In this document: positions 13,841 through 21,970 of the stretch, piece by piece
Layout of the letters: each line of letters begins with the position of its first letter
How positions within the stretch are numbered: the stretch's first letter is position 1
Notes under the pieces: generated by a model
Databases searched by the model: none
Told to the model about the DNA's origin: nothing
Seen by the model: the letters and a program-made list of their open reading frames with translations, nothing else
From: Gammaproteobacteria bacterium
GTDB taxonomy: Bacteria > Pseudomonadota > Gammaproteobacteria > GCA-002705445 > GCA-002716945
DNA: 26,850 bases
NCBI GenBank assembly: GCA_002701705.1
Contig: NZWU01000043.1
Coordinates: 5,488-32,337 of the forward strand
Direction: 5' to 3'
Made by a program: the position numbers and the translations under genes

Positions 13841-15020
13841 AAAAGTTGTCTTAGCTTATTCAGGCGGATTAGATACCTCAGTTATTGCCAAGTGGCTCAA
13901 TGAAACCTATCAATGTGAAGTAATTACATTTACCGCAGATATTGGACAGGGCTCTGAAATAAAAAAGGCTAAGGGAAAAGCAGCGAAGCTTGGTATAAGT
14001 AAGATATATATCGAAGACTTAAAAGAACTTTTTGTAAGAGATTATGTTTATCCCATGTTTAGATCCAATGCTGTTTATGAAGGTGAATATTTTCTAGGCA
14101 CCTCAATTGCTAGACCACTTATTAGTAAAAGATTGATTGAGATTGCAAAAAAAGAAAAAGCTACTCATATTTGTCATGGAGCAACAGGAAAAGGCAATGA
14201 TCAAGTAAGGTTTGAGATTTCAGCCTACGCTTTGAATCCAAAGATCAAAATAATAGCGCCTTGGAGAGAATGGAAATTTAAATCCAGAAATGATTTAGTA
14301 AAGTATGCTAGATTACACAATATTTCTATTGATTATGATGCAGGTAAAAAAAGCCCTTACTCAATGGATGCAAATATTTTACATACCTCATATGAAGGTG
14401 GAGTTCTTGAAGACCCATGGGAAAGCCCTGATGACTCAATGTGGCTGAGAACCAAATCATTACATAAGGCTTCAAACAAAGCAGATGTTATAAATCTCAC
14501 ATTTAAGAATGGAGACCTAATCAAAATTAATAATCATACTTTGTCGCCAGCAAAAATACTTAATAAATTAAATACTCTTGCTTGTAAGCATGGAATAGGG
14601 AGAGTTGATATTGTTGAAAATCGTTACGTTGGCATTAAATCTAGGGGTTGCTATGAAACACCTGGAGGAACAATATATCACAAAGCACATAAAGCAATCG
14701 AATCTATAACTTTAGATAGAGAGATAATGCATCTCAAAGAAGACATAATGAATAAATATGCTAGATTGATTTACAATGGCTATTGGTTTAGTCCAGAGAG
14801 ATTATCCTTACAAAGCCTTATTGACAAAACCCAAAAAAATGTAAATGGAGTTGTGAAAATAAAATTATTTAAAGGAAACGTCATAGTAATGGGAAGGAAA
14901 TCGCCTAAATCCTTATACAGTAAAGATTTATCAACATTTGAATCTGATTCTGGTGATTACAATCAGCAAGATGCAGAAGGGTTTATAAAAATCAATTCTT
15001 TAAGACTTCGTAAAACATAA
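13830..15020 (+). CDS. argG: Argininosuccinate synthase
   Basis: 396 residues, the normal length for the short (type 1) ArgG. Joins citrulline and aspartate with ATP to give argininosuccinate. The PP-loop [10 protein letters not shown] (9-18) binds ATP pyrophosphate; [51 protein letters not shown] and [20 protein letters not shown] are all diagnostic. Nothing looks degenerate. The start overlaps moaE by 11 bases. Ends 8 bases before the convergent DUF3108 gene, with no terminator hairpin visible between them. Confidence 0.97.
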   Translation: MKVKKVVLAYSGGLDTSVIAKWLNETYQCEVITFTADIGQGSEIKKAKGKAAKLGISKIYIEDLKELFVRDYVYPMFRSNAVYEGEYFLGTSIARPLISKRLIEIAKKEKATHICHGATGKGNDQVRFEISAYALNPKIKIIAPWREWKFKSRNDLVKYARLHNISIDYDAGKKSPYSMDANILHTSYEGGVLEDPWESPDDSMWLRTKSLHKASNKADVINLTFKNGDLIKINNHTLSPAKILNKLNTLACKHGIGRVDIVENRYVGIKSRGCYETPGGTIYHKAHKAIESITLDREIMHLKEDIMNKYARLIYNGYWFSPERLSLQSLIDKTQKNVNGVVKIKLFKGNVIVMGRKSPKSLYSKDLSTFESDSGDYNQQDAEGFIKINSLRLRKT

Positions 15021-15028
15021 TTCTTCAG

Positions 15029-15835
15029 TTAATCAGTATAGCTTGTCAGATAAGCTGTAAACTTCAGAGTCTTTTTTCTATATTGTTCAATCTTTACTGG
15101 AATAAATGCATGATTAATTGCATACCATGTTAAAGTATTTCTTTTATTGCCCTCAATAATCTTCTTAATTAATATAGTTTCTGTTTTACCAAAAATTGTA
15201 TCTATTACTTGGGTATCAACAAGTTTGAAAATATACTTTCTATCTCTGCCTTTATCAATGACAAAATAATTAACATCATATTTTCCAGATTTTAATTTTT
15301 CTTGATAGTCAATTTGAACTGATAATCTATCTAAAGCTCTACAATTTGAATTTTTGTGCTTTACTTCCTGCTCCCCATCTTTATTCTGGATTGCACTGTG
15401 TGAAAGACATTTTCCATCAGGCCACAACTTTTTCCCACTCGGATCTGTTACATTAAAAGTTGTAGCTACTTTATCAGTACGACCTTTTAATACTCTATTA
15501 AAACTATAACTAGATGTCTCTACTTCGCCATTATTAATCTCAAATAAGGAAGTTTCTTTTCTATCGTCTTTCTTGAGTTTAAATATGCCTGATGTGCAAG
15601 CAAATATATTGAAACTATAGAGGTTGTCAGAAATTCTATGAAATATATTTGTATTAGTACCAAAAGTAATATTACTTTTTTTTAAATCATATGTAGCTAT
15701 GAATCCTGAACCTTCACCTATCACTATATTGTTTGGGTTTCCACATGGACTGGCTAATAATTCATGAGGAAGAAAAAAAATAAAGAAAAAAAATATTTTA
15801 TTTAATATTTGAGATATCTTGAATTGGCGACTCAA
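15029..15835 (-). CDS. DUF3108 periplasmic protein
   Basis: 268 residues if initiated at TTG 15833-15835. That TTG is preceded by AAAGGGG with a 6-base spacer, much better than anything before the upstream ATG at 15868, and gives a compact signal peptide (MSRQFKISQ, a phenylalanine-rich core, LASP). The mature protein fits DUF3108: FIATYDLKKSNITFG, LYSFNIFA, VATTFNVTDPSGKKLWPDG, RLSVQIDYQEKLKSGKYDVNYFVIDKGRDRKYIFKLV, and a final TLTWYAINHAFIPVKIEQ. Function unestablished; predicted beta-rich, LolA-like envelope protein. Overlaps purN by 38 bases. DUF3108 downstream of purM-purN is, to my knowledge, a recurrent gammaproteobacterial arrangement (e.g. Pseudomonas). Confidence 0.82.
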   Translation of the reverse strand: MSRQFKISQILNKIFFFFIFFLPHELLASPCGNPNNIVIGEGSGFIATYDLKKSNITFGTNTNIFHRISDNLYSFNIFACTSGIFKLKKDDRKETSLFEINNGEVETSSYSFNRVLKGRTDKVATTFNVTDPSGKKLWPDGKCLSHSAIQNKDGEQEVKHKNSNCRALDRLSVQIDYQEKLKSGKYDVNYFVIDKGRDRKYIFKLVDTQVIDTIFGKTETILIKKIIEGNKRNTLTWYAINHAFIPVKIEQYRKKTLKFTAYLTSYTD

Positions 15836-16421
15836 TTTTTTCCCCTTTAAATAAAAAATTATTTTCACTTTGTTCTAAAAGCCCATCTATATACCACTTA
15901 ATGACTAGTGGATAGATAGAATATTCAGCACAATGAACTTTTTCTTTTAGTGTTTCTGCTGTGTCTTTAGCATCGACACTAATTTTTTGTTGTAAGATTA
16001 ATGGTCCTCCATCTAACTTATCTGTCACAAAGTGTACAGTTGCTCCATGAAAAGACTCTTTATCTTCAATAACGCGTTGGTGTGTATTCATTCCCTTATA
16101 CTTAGGCAACAGTGATGGGTGTATATTTAAAATCTTACCATTATATTTATCTACAATATCTGGCGGTAAGATTTTCATGTAGCCAGCTAAAATTATAAGA
16201 TCCAAATCAATTTTATCTAAAAATTTATTTAAATCATCATTGATATTATCTTTTAATGAAAAAGTTTTAATATTTTCATCTTTGGCTCTTTGAAGCCCAT
16301 ATGCTTTTTCATTATCTGATATAACAGCACATATTTCCATATTGAGGTAACCGTCCTTGATGCGATCTAATATATTTTTGAAATTGCTACCATTGCCGGA
16401 TAACAATACTACTGCTTTCAT
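15798..16421 (-). CDS. purN: Phosphoribosylglycinamide formyltransferase
   Basis: 207 residues from the ATG at 16421, which is 1 base after the purM stop and gives the usual N-terminus MKAVVLLSGNGSNF; a second ATG at 16430 would add three residues (MGK) and overlap purM. Transfers formyl from 10-formyl-tetrahydrofolate to GAR in purine synthesis. Motifs: LLSGNGSN, AGYMKILPPDIV, ILNIHPSLLPKYKGMNTHQRV (with the catalytic N-x-H and downstream D), GATVHFVTDKLDGGPLILQ. All catalytic patches are intact. Translation is likely coupled both to purM before it and to the DUF3108 gene after it. Confidence 0.95.
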   Translation of the reverse strand: MKAVVLLSGNGSNFKNILDRIKDGYLNMEICAVISDNEKAYGLQRAKDENIKTFSLKDNINDDLNKFLDKIDLDLIILAGYMKILPPDIVDKYNGKILNIHPSLLPKYKGMNTHQRVIEDKESFHGATVHFVTDKLDGGPLILQQKISVDAKDTAETLKEKVHCAEYSIYPLVIKWYIDGLLEQSENNFLFKGEKIESPIQDISNIK

Positions 16422-16422
16422 C

Positions 16423-17460
16423 TTACCCATAAGAAATTTTTTCTTTGTTTGTAGATTTTGTAATATAACCAATTACTTTAGATTGACAATTCAATCTTTT
16501 CAACAAATTTTTAGTTTTGAGTACTTCTTTTTTGTCAATTACAACTATCATACCAATACCACAATTCAATGTCTTTAACATTTCTTTTGTATTTAAATTA
16601 GCTTGTTGCTGTATATATGAAAAGATTTCAGGTATCTTCCAATTGTCTAACAATATCTCTGCTTTGAGTCCATTAGGAATAATTCTTGGAATATTTCCAG
16701 TTAAACCACCACCAGTAATATTCGCTGCTCCATTTATTTTTATTTTATTTTTTATTTTACGAATAATATCAACATATAGCTTTGTTGGTTTTATTAATAA
16801 TTCTTTCAATGTTTTTGAACCAAACTTTTTTCTTAATGATAAGCGCTTGGAAGATATTAACTTATTTATTAGAGAGAAACCATTTGAATGAATGCCCGAT
16901 GAACTTAAACCTATAATAATATTACCGCTTTTGATATTTTTTGTGTTTATTATATTTTTTTTATCTACAATCCCAACACAAAACCCTGCCAAATCATATT
17001 CACTTTTATTATACATTCCAGGCATTTCTGCAGTTTCTCCACCGATTAATGGTATTTTAATTTTTTTGCATGCAGTTCCTATACTTTTAAGAACAATTTG
17101 ATGTAGCTTCAGATCTAGTTTTCCTGTGGCAAGATAATCAAGAAAGAATAGCGGTGTAGCACCAGAAGTAATAACATCATTAACACACATTGCTACCAGA
17201 TCTTGTCCAATATATCTGTGCTCATTTATGATGTTTGCTAATTTTAGTTTAGTTCCTACTCCGTCTGTGCTAGAAACAATAATTGGATTAATAAACTTCT
17301 TAACATTTAATTTATATAGACTAGCAAAACCTCCAATACCCTCGATGATATTTGGGTCATTATTAGAATTAGTTCTGCTAAAATTCTGTATCAACCTCTC
17401 GGCTTTTGCTATATTAACCCCTGAATTTACATAAGTTATCTTTTTAAGACTTTTTTTCAT
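16423..17460 (-). CDS. purM: Phosphoribosylformylglycinamidine cyclo-ligase (AIR synthetase)
   Basis: 345 residues. ATP-dependent ring closure of FGAM to AIR. Visible: the start YVNSGVNIAKAERLI, VVSSTDGVGTKLKLA (60-75), DLVAMCVNDVITSGATPLFFLDY, LIGGETAEMPGMY, DLAGFCVGIV, GLSSSGIHSNGFSLI and NITGGGLTGNIPRI. Length and order are normal. It is the first gene of the purM-purN-DUF3108 operon and divergent from hda; the 54 bases between the two starts are AT-rich and must hold both promoters. A strongly lysine- and isoleucine-rich composition reflects the low GC content. Confidence 0.96.
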   Translation of the reverse strand: MKKSLKKITYVNSGVNIAKAERLIQNFSRTNSNNDPNIIEGIGGFASLYKLNVKKFINPIIVSSTDGVGTKLKLANIINEHRYIGQDLVAMCVNDVITSGATPLFFLDYLATGKLDLKLHQIVLKSIGTACKKIKIPLIGGETAEMPGMYNKSEYDLAGFCVGIVDKKNIINTKNIKSGNIIIGLSSSGIHSNGFSLINKLISSKRLSLRKKFGSKTLKELLIKPTKLYVDIIRKIKNKIKINGAANITGGGLTGNIPRIIPNGLKAEILLDNWKIPEIFSYIQQQANLNTKEMLKTLNCGIGMIVVIDKKEVLKTKNLLKRLNCQSKVIGYITKSTNKEKISYG

Positions 17461-17514
17461 GTTTAAATTCTATGCATTTGATTATATATTAATCTACTAG
17501 ATATATACACATTT

Positions 17515-18210
17515 ATGAAGAAAGCAAACTTTAGCAATAATCAAATACCTATAGATTTTAGTTTTGTATCAGAAAAGACATTTGATAATTTTATTCATGG
17601 AAATAATGGGGCAATTATTAAATCTTTGACCTCCTTTTCAGATGAGGATTTTACTAATATCATTTCAATTTGTGGTAAGAAATCATCTGGTAAAACGCAC
17701 TTATGTAGAGCAACTGAAAAATCAATGAGGAATACTTTTTATTTGAATATGGATAATGCAGAGTCTTTAGACAATAAAACAGATTCTTTTTCCTTGCTGA
17801 TTATAGATGATATTGATTTATTATTAAAAAATTATGATATTGAAGAAAAAATATTCTCACTCGTAAATGAATTTATTTTAGATAAGAAGAGCATACTCTT
17901 AACTTCTACATCTAATCTTAAAAATATTAAATTTCAAATCCCTGATCTTTTATCAAGATTGTCGTGTGGACTTAACTTTAAAATTAATGATCTAGATGAT
18001 TTAGATAAAATTAAGGTTTTAAAACAATATGCTCAGGAAAGAGGTTTATCGTTGTCGCCTTTAGTTTGTGACTATATAATTACTCATTTCAAGCGAGAGT
18101 TATATTATTTATGTAATTCAATAAAATATTTAGATCAGAAATCTTTATCTTTAAAGAAGAAAATTACAATTCCTTTCATAAAAAAAATAATTGATTTAAA
18201 ATCTAGTTAG
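17515..18210 (+). CDS. hda: Hda-type DnaA homologue, regulatory inactivator of DnaA
   Basis: 231 residues, AAA+ domain without the DnaA DNA-binding domain. Walker A is GKKSSGKTHL (55-64), Walker B LLIIDDIDLL, sensor-1 TSTSN, and an arginine-containing LLSRLSCGLNFKI follows. The N-terminal NNQIPIDFSF resembles the QL(S/P)LP clamp-binding motif by which Hda docks on the DNA polymerase sliding clamp, but it is imperfect (Q10-I-P-I-D-F). In gammaproteobacteria Hda with the clamp stimulates ATP hydrolysis by DnaA to prevent re-initiation. Overlaps the convergent wrbA gene by 4 bases. Confidence 0.88.
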   Translation: MKKANFSNNQIPIDFSFVSEKTFDNFIHGNNGAIIKSLTSFSDEDFTNIISICGKKSSGKTHLCRATEKSMRNTFYLNMDNAESLDNKTDSFSLLIIDDIDLLLKNYDIEEKIFSLVNEFILDKKSILLTSTSNLKNIKFQIPDLLSRLSCGLNFKINDLDDLDKIKVLKQYAQERGLSLSPLVCDYIITHFKRELYYLCNSIKYLDQKSLSLKKKITIPFIKKIIDLKSS

Positions 18211-18773
18211 GAATTTAGTTTAATGACCAGTTCGGCGATTCTTTTTCCATAAGACAAACAAATTTCTTTTTCATCATCTGTTATGTCTTGAGAATTATTA
18301 TAAGATACATGGCTAGGTCCATATGGGGTACCGCCACTTTTTGTTGATGCTAATTTTTTCTCTGTGTAGGGCACTCCAACTATAATCATTCCATGATGGA
18401 TTAAAGGCAACATCATTGATACAAGAGTGGTTTCTTGTCCTCCATGTAAACTACTAGTTGAAGTGAATACACCTGCTGGCTTGCCAGCTAGCGTTCCATT
18501 AAACCATTCGGCAGTTGTTTTATCAATAAACGATTTTAAAGGTGCAGCCATATTCCCAAAATGTGTTGGACTACCTAAAATCAACCCAGAACAATTTTTC
18601 AAATCATTAATTTCAACAAGAGGATCAGATGTATTATCTTTTGTTTCCTCATTAGATACTGTCCTCAAGGTTGCATCAGCTCCATCAACCATCTCAACAC
18701 CACGAGCAATTAGCCTTGCCATTTTTTTTGTTGATTCATTTACTGAGTAATATAGAATTAGAATGTCAGCCAT
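18207..18773 (-). CDS. wrbA: WrbA-like NAD(P)H:quinone oxidoreductase / flavodoxin-fold protein
   Basis: 188 residues. Flavodoxin-like FMN-binding loop ILYYSVNESTKKMARLIARG (5-24), then GLILGSPTHFGNMAAPLKSFIDKT, LAGKPAGVFTSTSSLHGGQETTL, and a glycine/proline-rich GGTPYGPSHVS, all hallmarks of the WrbA/NQO family that carries out two-electron quinone reduction with FMN. About 10 residues shorter than E. coli WrbA. The 3' end overlaps hda by 4 bases; the 5' end lies 19 bases from the preferred start of the divergent LysM gene. The WrbA assignment is firm at family level; exact substrate is not. Confidence 0.9.
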   Translation of the reverse strand: MADILILYYSVNESTKKMARLIARGVEMVDGADATLRTVSNEETKDNTSDPLVEINDLKNCSGLILGSPTHFGNMAAPLKSFIDKTTAEWFNGTLAGKPAGVFTSTSSLHGGQETTLVSMMLPLIHHGMIIVGVPYTEKKLASTKSGGTPYGPSHVSYNNSQDITDDEKEICLSYGKRIAELVIKLNS

Positions 18774-18792
18774 AATTTATAGGATATTCCAT

Positions 18793-19200
18793 ATGAGCAT
18801 TAAAATAAAACTTTTTAGGAAACAAATACTATTTTTTATAATTGTTTTATTTTTAAAATCTTGTTCATCCTTAAGCGTTGGTTATGGTTCAATAGAAGGC
18901 ACGGTATCCTTCTCCAAAAAACCGATTCCACAAAAAAAATATCATATTGTTAAGGTTTATGAGTCCCTCTGGAAAATTTCTTCAAAATATTATAATAATC
19001 CATTGCTTTGGCCTCTTTTATATAAGATGAATAGTGATAGAATATATGATGCTGATTTGATTTTTCCTGGACAAAATTTACTTGTTGCAGATAAGTTTAC
19101 TAAATCAGAAAAAGCTAAAGCTATTAAACATGCAATGAGTAGAGGCATGTGGATTATTGGTTATCAGGAAGAAAAAGACCAGAAGTTTTTATTAGATTAA
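18793..19200 (+). CDS. LysM-domain lipoprotein
   Basis: 135 residues from the ATG at 18793, chosen because AGGA sits 8 bases before it; an in-frame ATG at 18763 would overlap wrbA. N-terminus is positively charged then hydrophobic and ends LKSC at 21-24, a lipobox with an unusual lysine at -2. A single LysM domain covers about 51-98: YHIVKVYESLWKISSKYY, then NPLLWPLLYKMNSDRI and PGQNLLV. LysM binds peptidoglycan glycan strands, so it is probably an envelope-anchored cell-wall protein with no catalytic domain. One base separates it from the next gene. Confidence 0.85.
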   Translation: MSIKIKLFRKQILFFIIVLFLKSCSSLSVGYGSIEGTVSFSKKPIPQKKYHIVKVYESLWKISSKYYNNPLLWPLLYKMNSDRIYDADLIFPGQNLLVADKFTKSEKAKAIKHAMSRGMWIIGYQEEKDQKFLLD

Positions 19201-19201
19201 A

Positions 19202-19510
19202 ATGAAAAAATTATTCATAGTTTTTATATTAATATTTACGACGCAATTTGTTTTAGCTGAAAAAACAGTAAATGCTAATGAACAAATGTCACAAACTCTA
19301 ATTTCTAAAGCTAAAGCAGCAAATGATAGAGCTAAGAAATTAAAAAATGAATGGCGAGGGACAAGAAAACTAATAAAAAAAGCCAAAAACCTTCATAAAA
19401 AAAAGGATTATACAAAATCTATTAATCTTGCGACCGAAGCATTAAATCAGGCAAATATGGCAATTGAACAGCATAATAAACAAAAAAACTCTTATCATTA
19501 TTTTGAGTAG
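19202..19510 (+). CDS. Small helical periplasmic protein, SoxK-like
   Basis: 102 residues. A signal peptide (MKKLFIVFILIFTTQFVLA, cleavage before EKTV) precedes an alpha-helical, lysine/alanine-rich body: AKAANDRAKKLKNEWRGTRKLI, then KAKNLHKKKDYTKSINLATEAL and ANMAIEQ. The WR-x-T-x-K-x-I and A-x-x-A spacing is like the SoxXA-binding protein SoxK and related small periplasmic proteins, but no sox genes are present here, so the sulfur-oxidation link is only suggestive. Starts 1 base after the LysM gene, so the two are a pair. The 18-base gap to the convergent proS holds no terminator I can see. Confidence 0.7.
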   Translation: MKKLFIVFILIFTTQFVLAEKTVNANEQMSQTLISKAKAANDRAKKLKNEWRGTRKLIKKAKNLHKKKDYTKSINLATEALNQANMAIEQHNKQKNSYHYFE

Positions 19511-19528
19511 CTAGACAGTTATTATGAA

Positions 19529-20788
19529 TTATCGTTGTAGAATCACGTCACAGATATTATCAACATGAAGCTCGGTTTTGGTTTCCTTTACGCGATCTTT
19601 CAATGTCACAATATTATTTTTTGTTTCTTTAGGCCCTATAATCAAAACTTTTGGTATTCCCATTAACTCCCAATCATTTAATTTATTTCCCAATTTCAAT
19701 TCTCTGTTATCGTAAATAACATCAATATTTGAGTCTTGCATCTTTTGGTAAACAACAGCTGAAAAGTTACGAACTAATTTATCTTTATGTCCGTCAATTT
19801 CTATCAGAGCAACATCGAATGGACTTATAGACGAAGGCCAAATTATTCCTTTTTCATCGTTATTTTGTTCAATTGCAGCAGCAACTATTCTTGAGACACC
19901 AATACCATAACAACCCATTAATAAGTTAATTTTTTCTGATTCTTTTGTTGTTATTTCTGCTTTCATTTTAGAACTGTATTTGTCTCCTAGTTTAAAGATA
20001 TGGCCTACTTCAATACCCTTAACATGTTTCAAATTATTTTCATTAATAATTTTTTGTACATCCGTTTCTCCATATTTAATTTTAGCTATTTCAACATTCA
20101 TTCCCTGAGTTGACTCATCCAATAAAAGATCATCCTCGCCCGAATCTGCTATTACATGAAATTCATGAGATTCATTACCTCCAATATTTCCACTATCTGC
20201 TTCCACGATGGTATAATTAAGCATTAACCTCTTAAAAATATTTTCATAGGCAGATGAATATTTTTTATATGTTTCATTAAGACATTGTTCACTACTATGA
20301 AATGAATAGGAATCCTTCATGATAAATTCCCTTGCCCTCATTACTCCAAACCTAGGTCTAATTTCATCTCTAAACTTTGTTGATATCTGAAATAAGTTGA
20401 TAGGTAACTGTTTATAACTTGATACTTCTTTCCTAATCAAATCAGTAATAACTTCTTCAAATGTAGGACCAAAACAAAACTCTCTTTTGTGCCTGTCATT
20501 TATTCTTAACAACTCAGGTCCGTATTCTTCCCATCTGTTTGATTCTTTCCATAACTCTGCAGGCTGAATCAATGGCATAAGAATTTCTGTTGAACCAATA
20601 GCATTCATTTCCTCCCTAATTATCATTTTTATTTTTTCTAATATACGATGACCTAAGGGTAGCCATGTATAGAGGCCAGAAGTAAGCTGTCTAACTATCC
20701 CAGCTTTTATCATCAATTTATGACTGATAAGTTCAGCTTCAGATGTAATATCTTTTTGAGTAAATATAGGGAAGTTTGAAGTTTTCAT
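19529..20788 (-). CDS. proS: Prolyl-tRNA synthetase without the INS editing domain
   Basis: 419 residues against about 570 for typical bacterial ProRS. Class II core: TSGLYTWLPLG (about 36-46), PTFEEVITDLIR, motif 2 FRDEIRPRFGVMRAREFIMKDSYSFH, then SHEFHVIADSGEDDLLLDE, KGIEVGHIFKLGDKYS, motif 3 GCYGIGVSRIVAAAIEQNNDEKGIIWP, and the C-terminal anticodon-binding domain ending VDNICDVILQR. Between NVEIA and KGIEVGHIF, where bacterial enzymes insert the roughly 180-residue INS domain that hydrolyses Ala-tRNA(Pro), only about 20 residues remain, in frame. The enzyme should charge tRNA(Pro) but not proofread in cis. The reading frame is intact, so this is not a broken gene. Confidence 0.96.
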   Translation of the reverse strand: MKTSNFPIFTQKDITSEAELISHKLMIKAGIVRQLTSGLYTWLPLGHRILEKIKMIIREEMNAIGSTEILMPLIQPAELWKESNRWEEYGPELLRINDRHKREFCFGPTFEEVITDLIRKEVSSYKQLPINLFQISTKFRDEIRPRFGVMRAREFIMKDSYSFHSSEQCLNETYKKYSSAYENIFKRLMLNYTIVEADSGNIGGNESHEFHVIADSGEDDLLLDESTQGMNVEIAKIKYGETDVQKIINENNLKHVKGIEVGHIFKLGDKYSSKMKAEITTKESEKINLLMGCYGIGVSRIVAAAIEQNNDEKGIIWPSSISPFDVALIEIDGHKDKLVRNFSAVVYQKMQDSNIDVIYDNRELKLGNKLNDWELMGIPKVLIIGPKETKNNIVTLKDRVKETKTELHVDNICDVILQR

Positions 20789-20799
20789 TATAATAAAAT

Positions 20800-20828
20800 A
20801 AATTAGTATTTATTGATTATATTGTAAA
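20800..20828 (-). promoter_or_regulatory. Possible promoter for proS
   Basis: On the minus strand TTTACA (20828-20823) and TAATTT (20805-20800) are 17 bases apart, ending 11 bases before the proS ATG. The -35 matches the consensus at 5 of 6. Tentative in AT-rich sequence; a transcript would have a very short leader. Confidence 0.35.
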
Positions 20829-20841
20829 TACTTATTTTAGT

Positions 20842-20871
20842 TTAACATGTTTATAGGTATTATAGGATAAT
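20842..20871 (+). promoter_or_regulatory. Possible promoter for the perM-dapA-bamC unit
   Basis: TTAACA (20842-20847) and GATAAT (20866-20871) are separated by 18 bases and lie 35 bases before the ATG of the permease. The 118-base divergent gap (20789-20906) is the longest non-coding stretch in the window and presumably holds both promoters; no other structure stands out. Tentative. Confidence 0.35.
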
Positions 20872-20906
20872 CAATTTGAGGTAAAAGGTAACCAAGAATT
20901 ACGAGC

Positions 20907-21947
20907 ATGTTTAAATTTTTCAAAGATTGGTACAACACTCATTTAACAGAACCTAATCAAGCATCATTTGCTTTGATTATCTTATTTACTGTTTTAATTC
21001 TCTACATCTTAGTCGAAACAGTAGCACCTATTTTAGTTGCTATAATATTAGCGTATATGCTTGAAGGACTTGTCCAAAGATTTCTTGATTATGCTGAGGT
21101 ACAAAGAAAGTCCGCTGTTATATTGGTCTACTCTTTTTTTATAGCTGTTTTTTTAAGTTTGATATTTTTATTACTCCCTGCAATGTTAGATCAACTTTCT
21201 GTTCTGCTCCAATCATTACCAAAAATGGTTGAAAAGGGAAAAGAAATGGCTACTGGAATATTTTCACCAGAGCAATTAGATAATATCTTTATTGCATTGA
21301 ATACTGAAATGAGTTCATTAGGAAAATCAGTTGTGGCATATTCTTTATCTTCTGCTGGAGATATATTTGAAACAATTATTTATATTTTTATAGTCCCAAT
21401 TCTAATTTTTTTTATACTATATGATAAAGAAAATATTTTTATTTGGTTTAAAAAATTTTTTCCTGAAAAACTTGATCTGTCTAGAAAGGCATCAAAAGAG
21501 CTAGATTTAAAAATTGGCAATTATATAAGATGCAAATTTATTGAAATAGTAATTGTTTGGGCTGCATCTTTTGTTATTTTCATTATGTTAGGTTTAAAAT
21601 ATTCTCTGTTATTGAGTTTCATATGTGGTGTTTCAGTAATTATTCCATATATTGGTGCGTTTGCTGCCACAATACCAATTATCTTAGTTGGTTATTTTCA
21701 ATGGGGGACTTCTGCGGAGTTTTGGTATGTGATTATTGGACACCTTATTATACAAGTGGTCGATGGAAATATAATAGTGCCAATTTTATTTTCTGATGCA
21801 GTTAATATACATCCGCTAGCAATACTAATTGCAATATTGTTCTTTGGCTCTATATGGGGTTTGTGGGGAGTATTTTTTGCAATACCTCTTGCAGTTTTTC
21901 TAAATACTTTAATTAATATTTGGCCTATAACAAAAGTAGAGGTATGA
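20907..21947 (+). CDS. PerM / AI-2E exporter family permease
   Basis: 346 residues with about eight membrane segments. Begins with a short amphipathic cytoplasmic stretch (FKFFKDWYNTHLTEPNQ), two early helices (LIILFTVLILYILVE, LVAIILAYMLEGL), then a large loop (about 95-145) and the family signature region IFIVPILIFFILYDKE, PYIGAFAATIPIILVGYFQWG, and GNIIVPILFSDAVNIHPLAILIAILFFGSIWGLWGVFFAIPL. The family (UPF0118) includes the quorum-signal exporter TqsA but most members have no known substrate. It is the first gene of a plus-strand run with dapA and bamC and stands 23 bases before dapA. Confidence 0.9.
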   Translation: MFKFFKDWYNTHLTEPNQASFALIILFTVLILYILVETVAPILVAIILAYMLEGLVQRFLDYAEVQRKSAVILVYSFFIAVFLSLIFLLLPAMLDQLSVLLQSLPKMVEKGKEMATGIFSPEQLDNIFIALNTEMSSLGKSVVAYSLSSAGDIFETIIYIFIVPILIFFILYDKENIFIWFKKFFPEKLDLSRKASKELDLKIGNYIRCKFIEIVIVWAASFVIFIMLGLKYSLLLSFICGVSVIIPYIGAFAATIPIILVGYFQWGTSAEFWYVIIGHLIIQVVDGNIIVPILFSDAVNIHPLAILIAILFFGSIWGLWGVFFAIPLAVFLNTLINIWPITKVEV

Positions 21948-21970
21948 TTTTATCTTTTTAAGAGGAAACT

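Noticed and set aside
16517..16891. 124-residue plus-strand open frame opposite purM
   Set aside because: Purely the antisense shadow of purM: hydrophobic low-complexity translation, no ribosome-binding site and no family resemblance.
18427..18750. 107-residue plus-strand open frame opposite wrbA
   Set aside because: Shadow of the conserved wrbA reading frame with no independent features.
19529..20788. ProRS as a frameshifted or broken gene because it is short
   Set aside because: The frame is continuous and all class II motifs and the anticodon domain are intact; only the INS insertion is missing, in frame.
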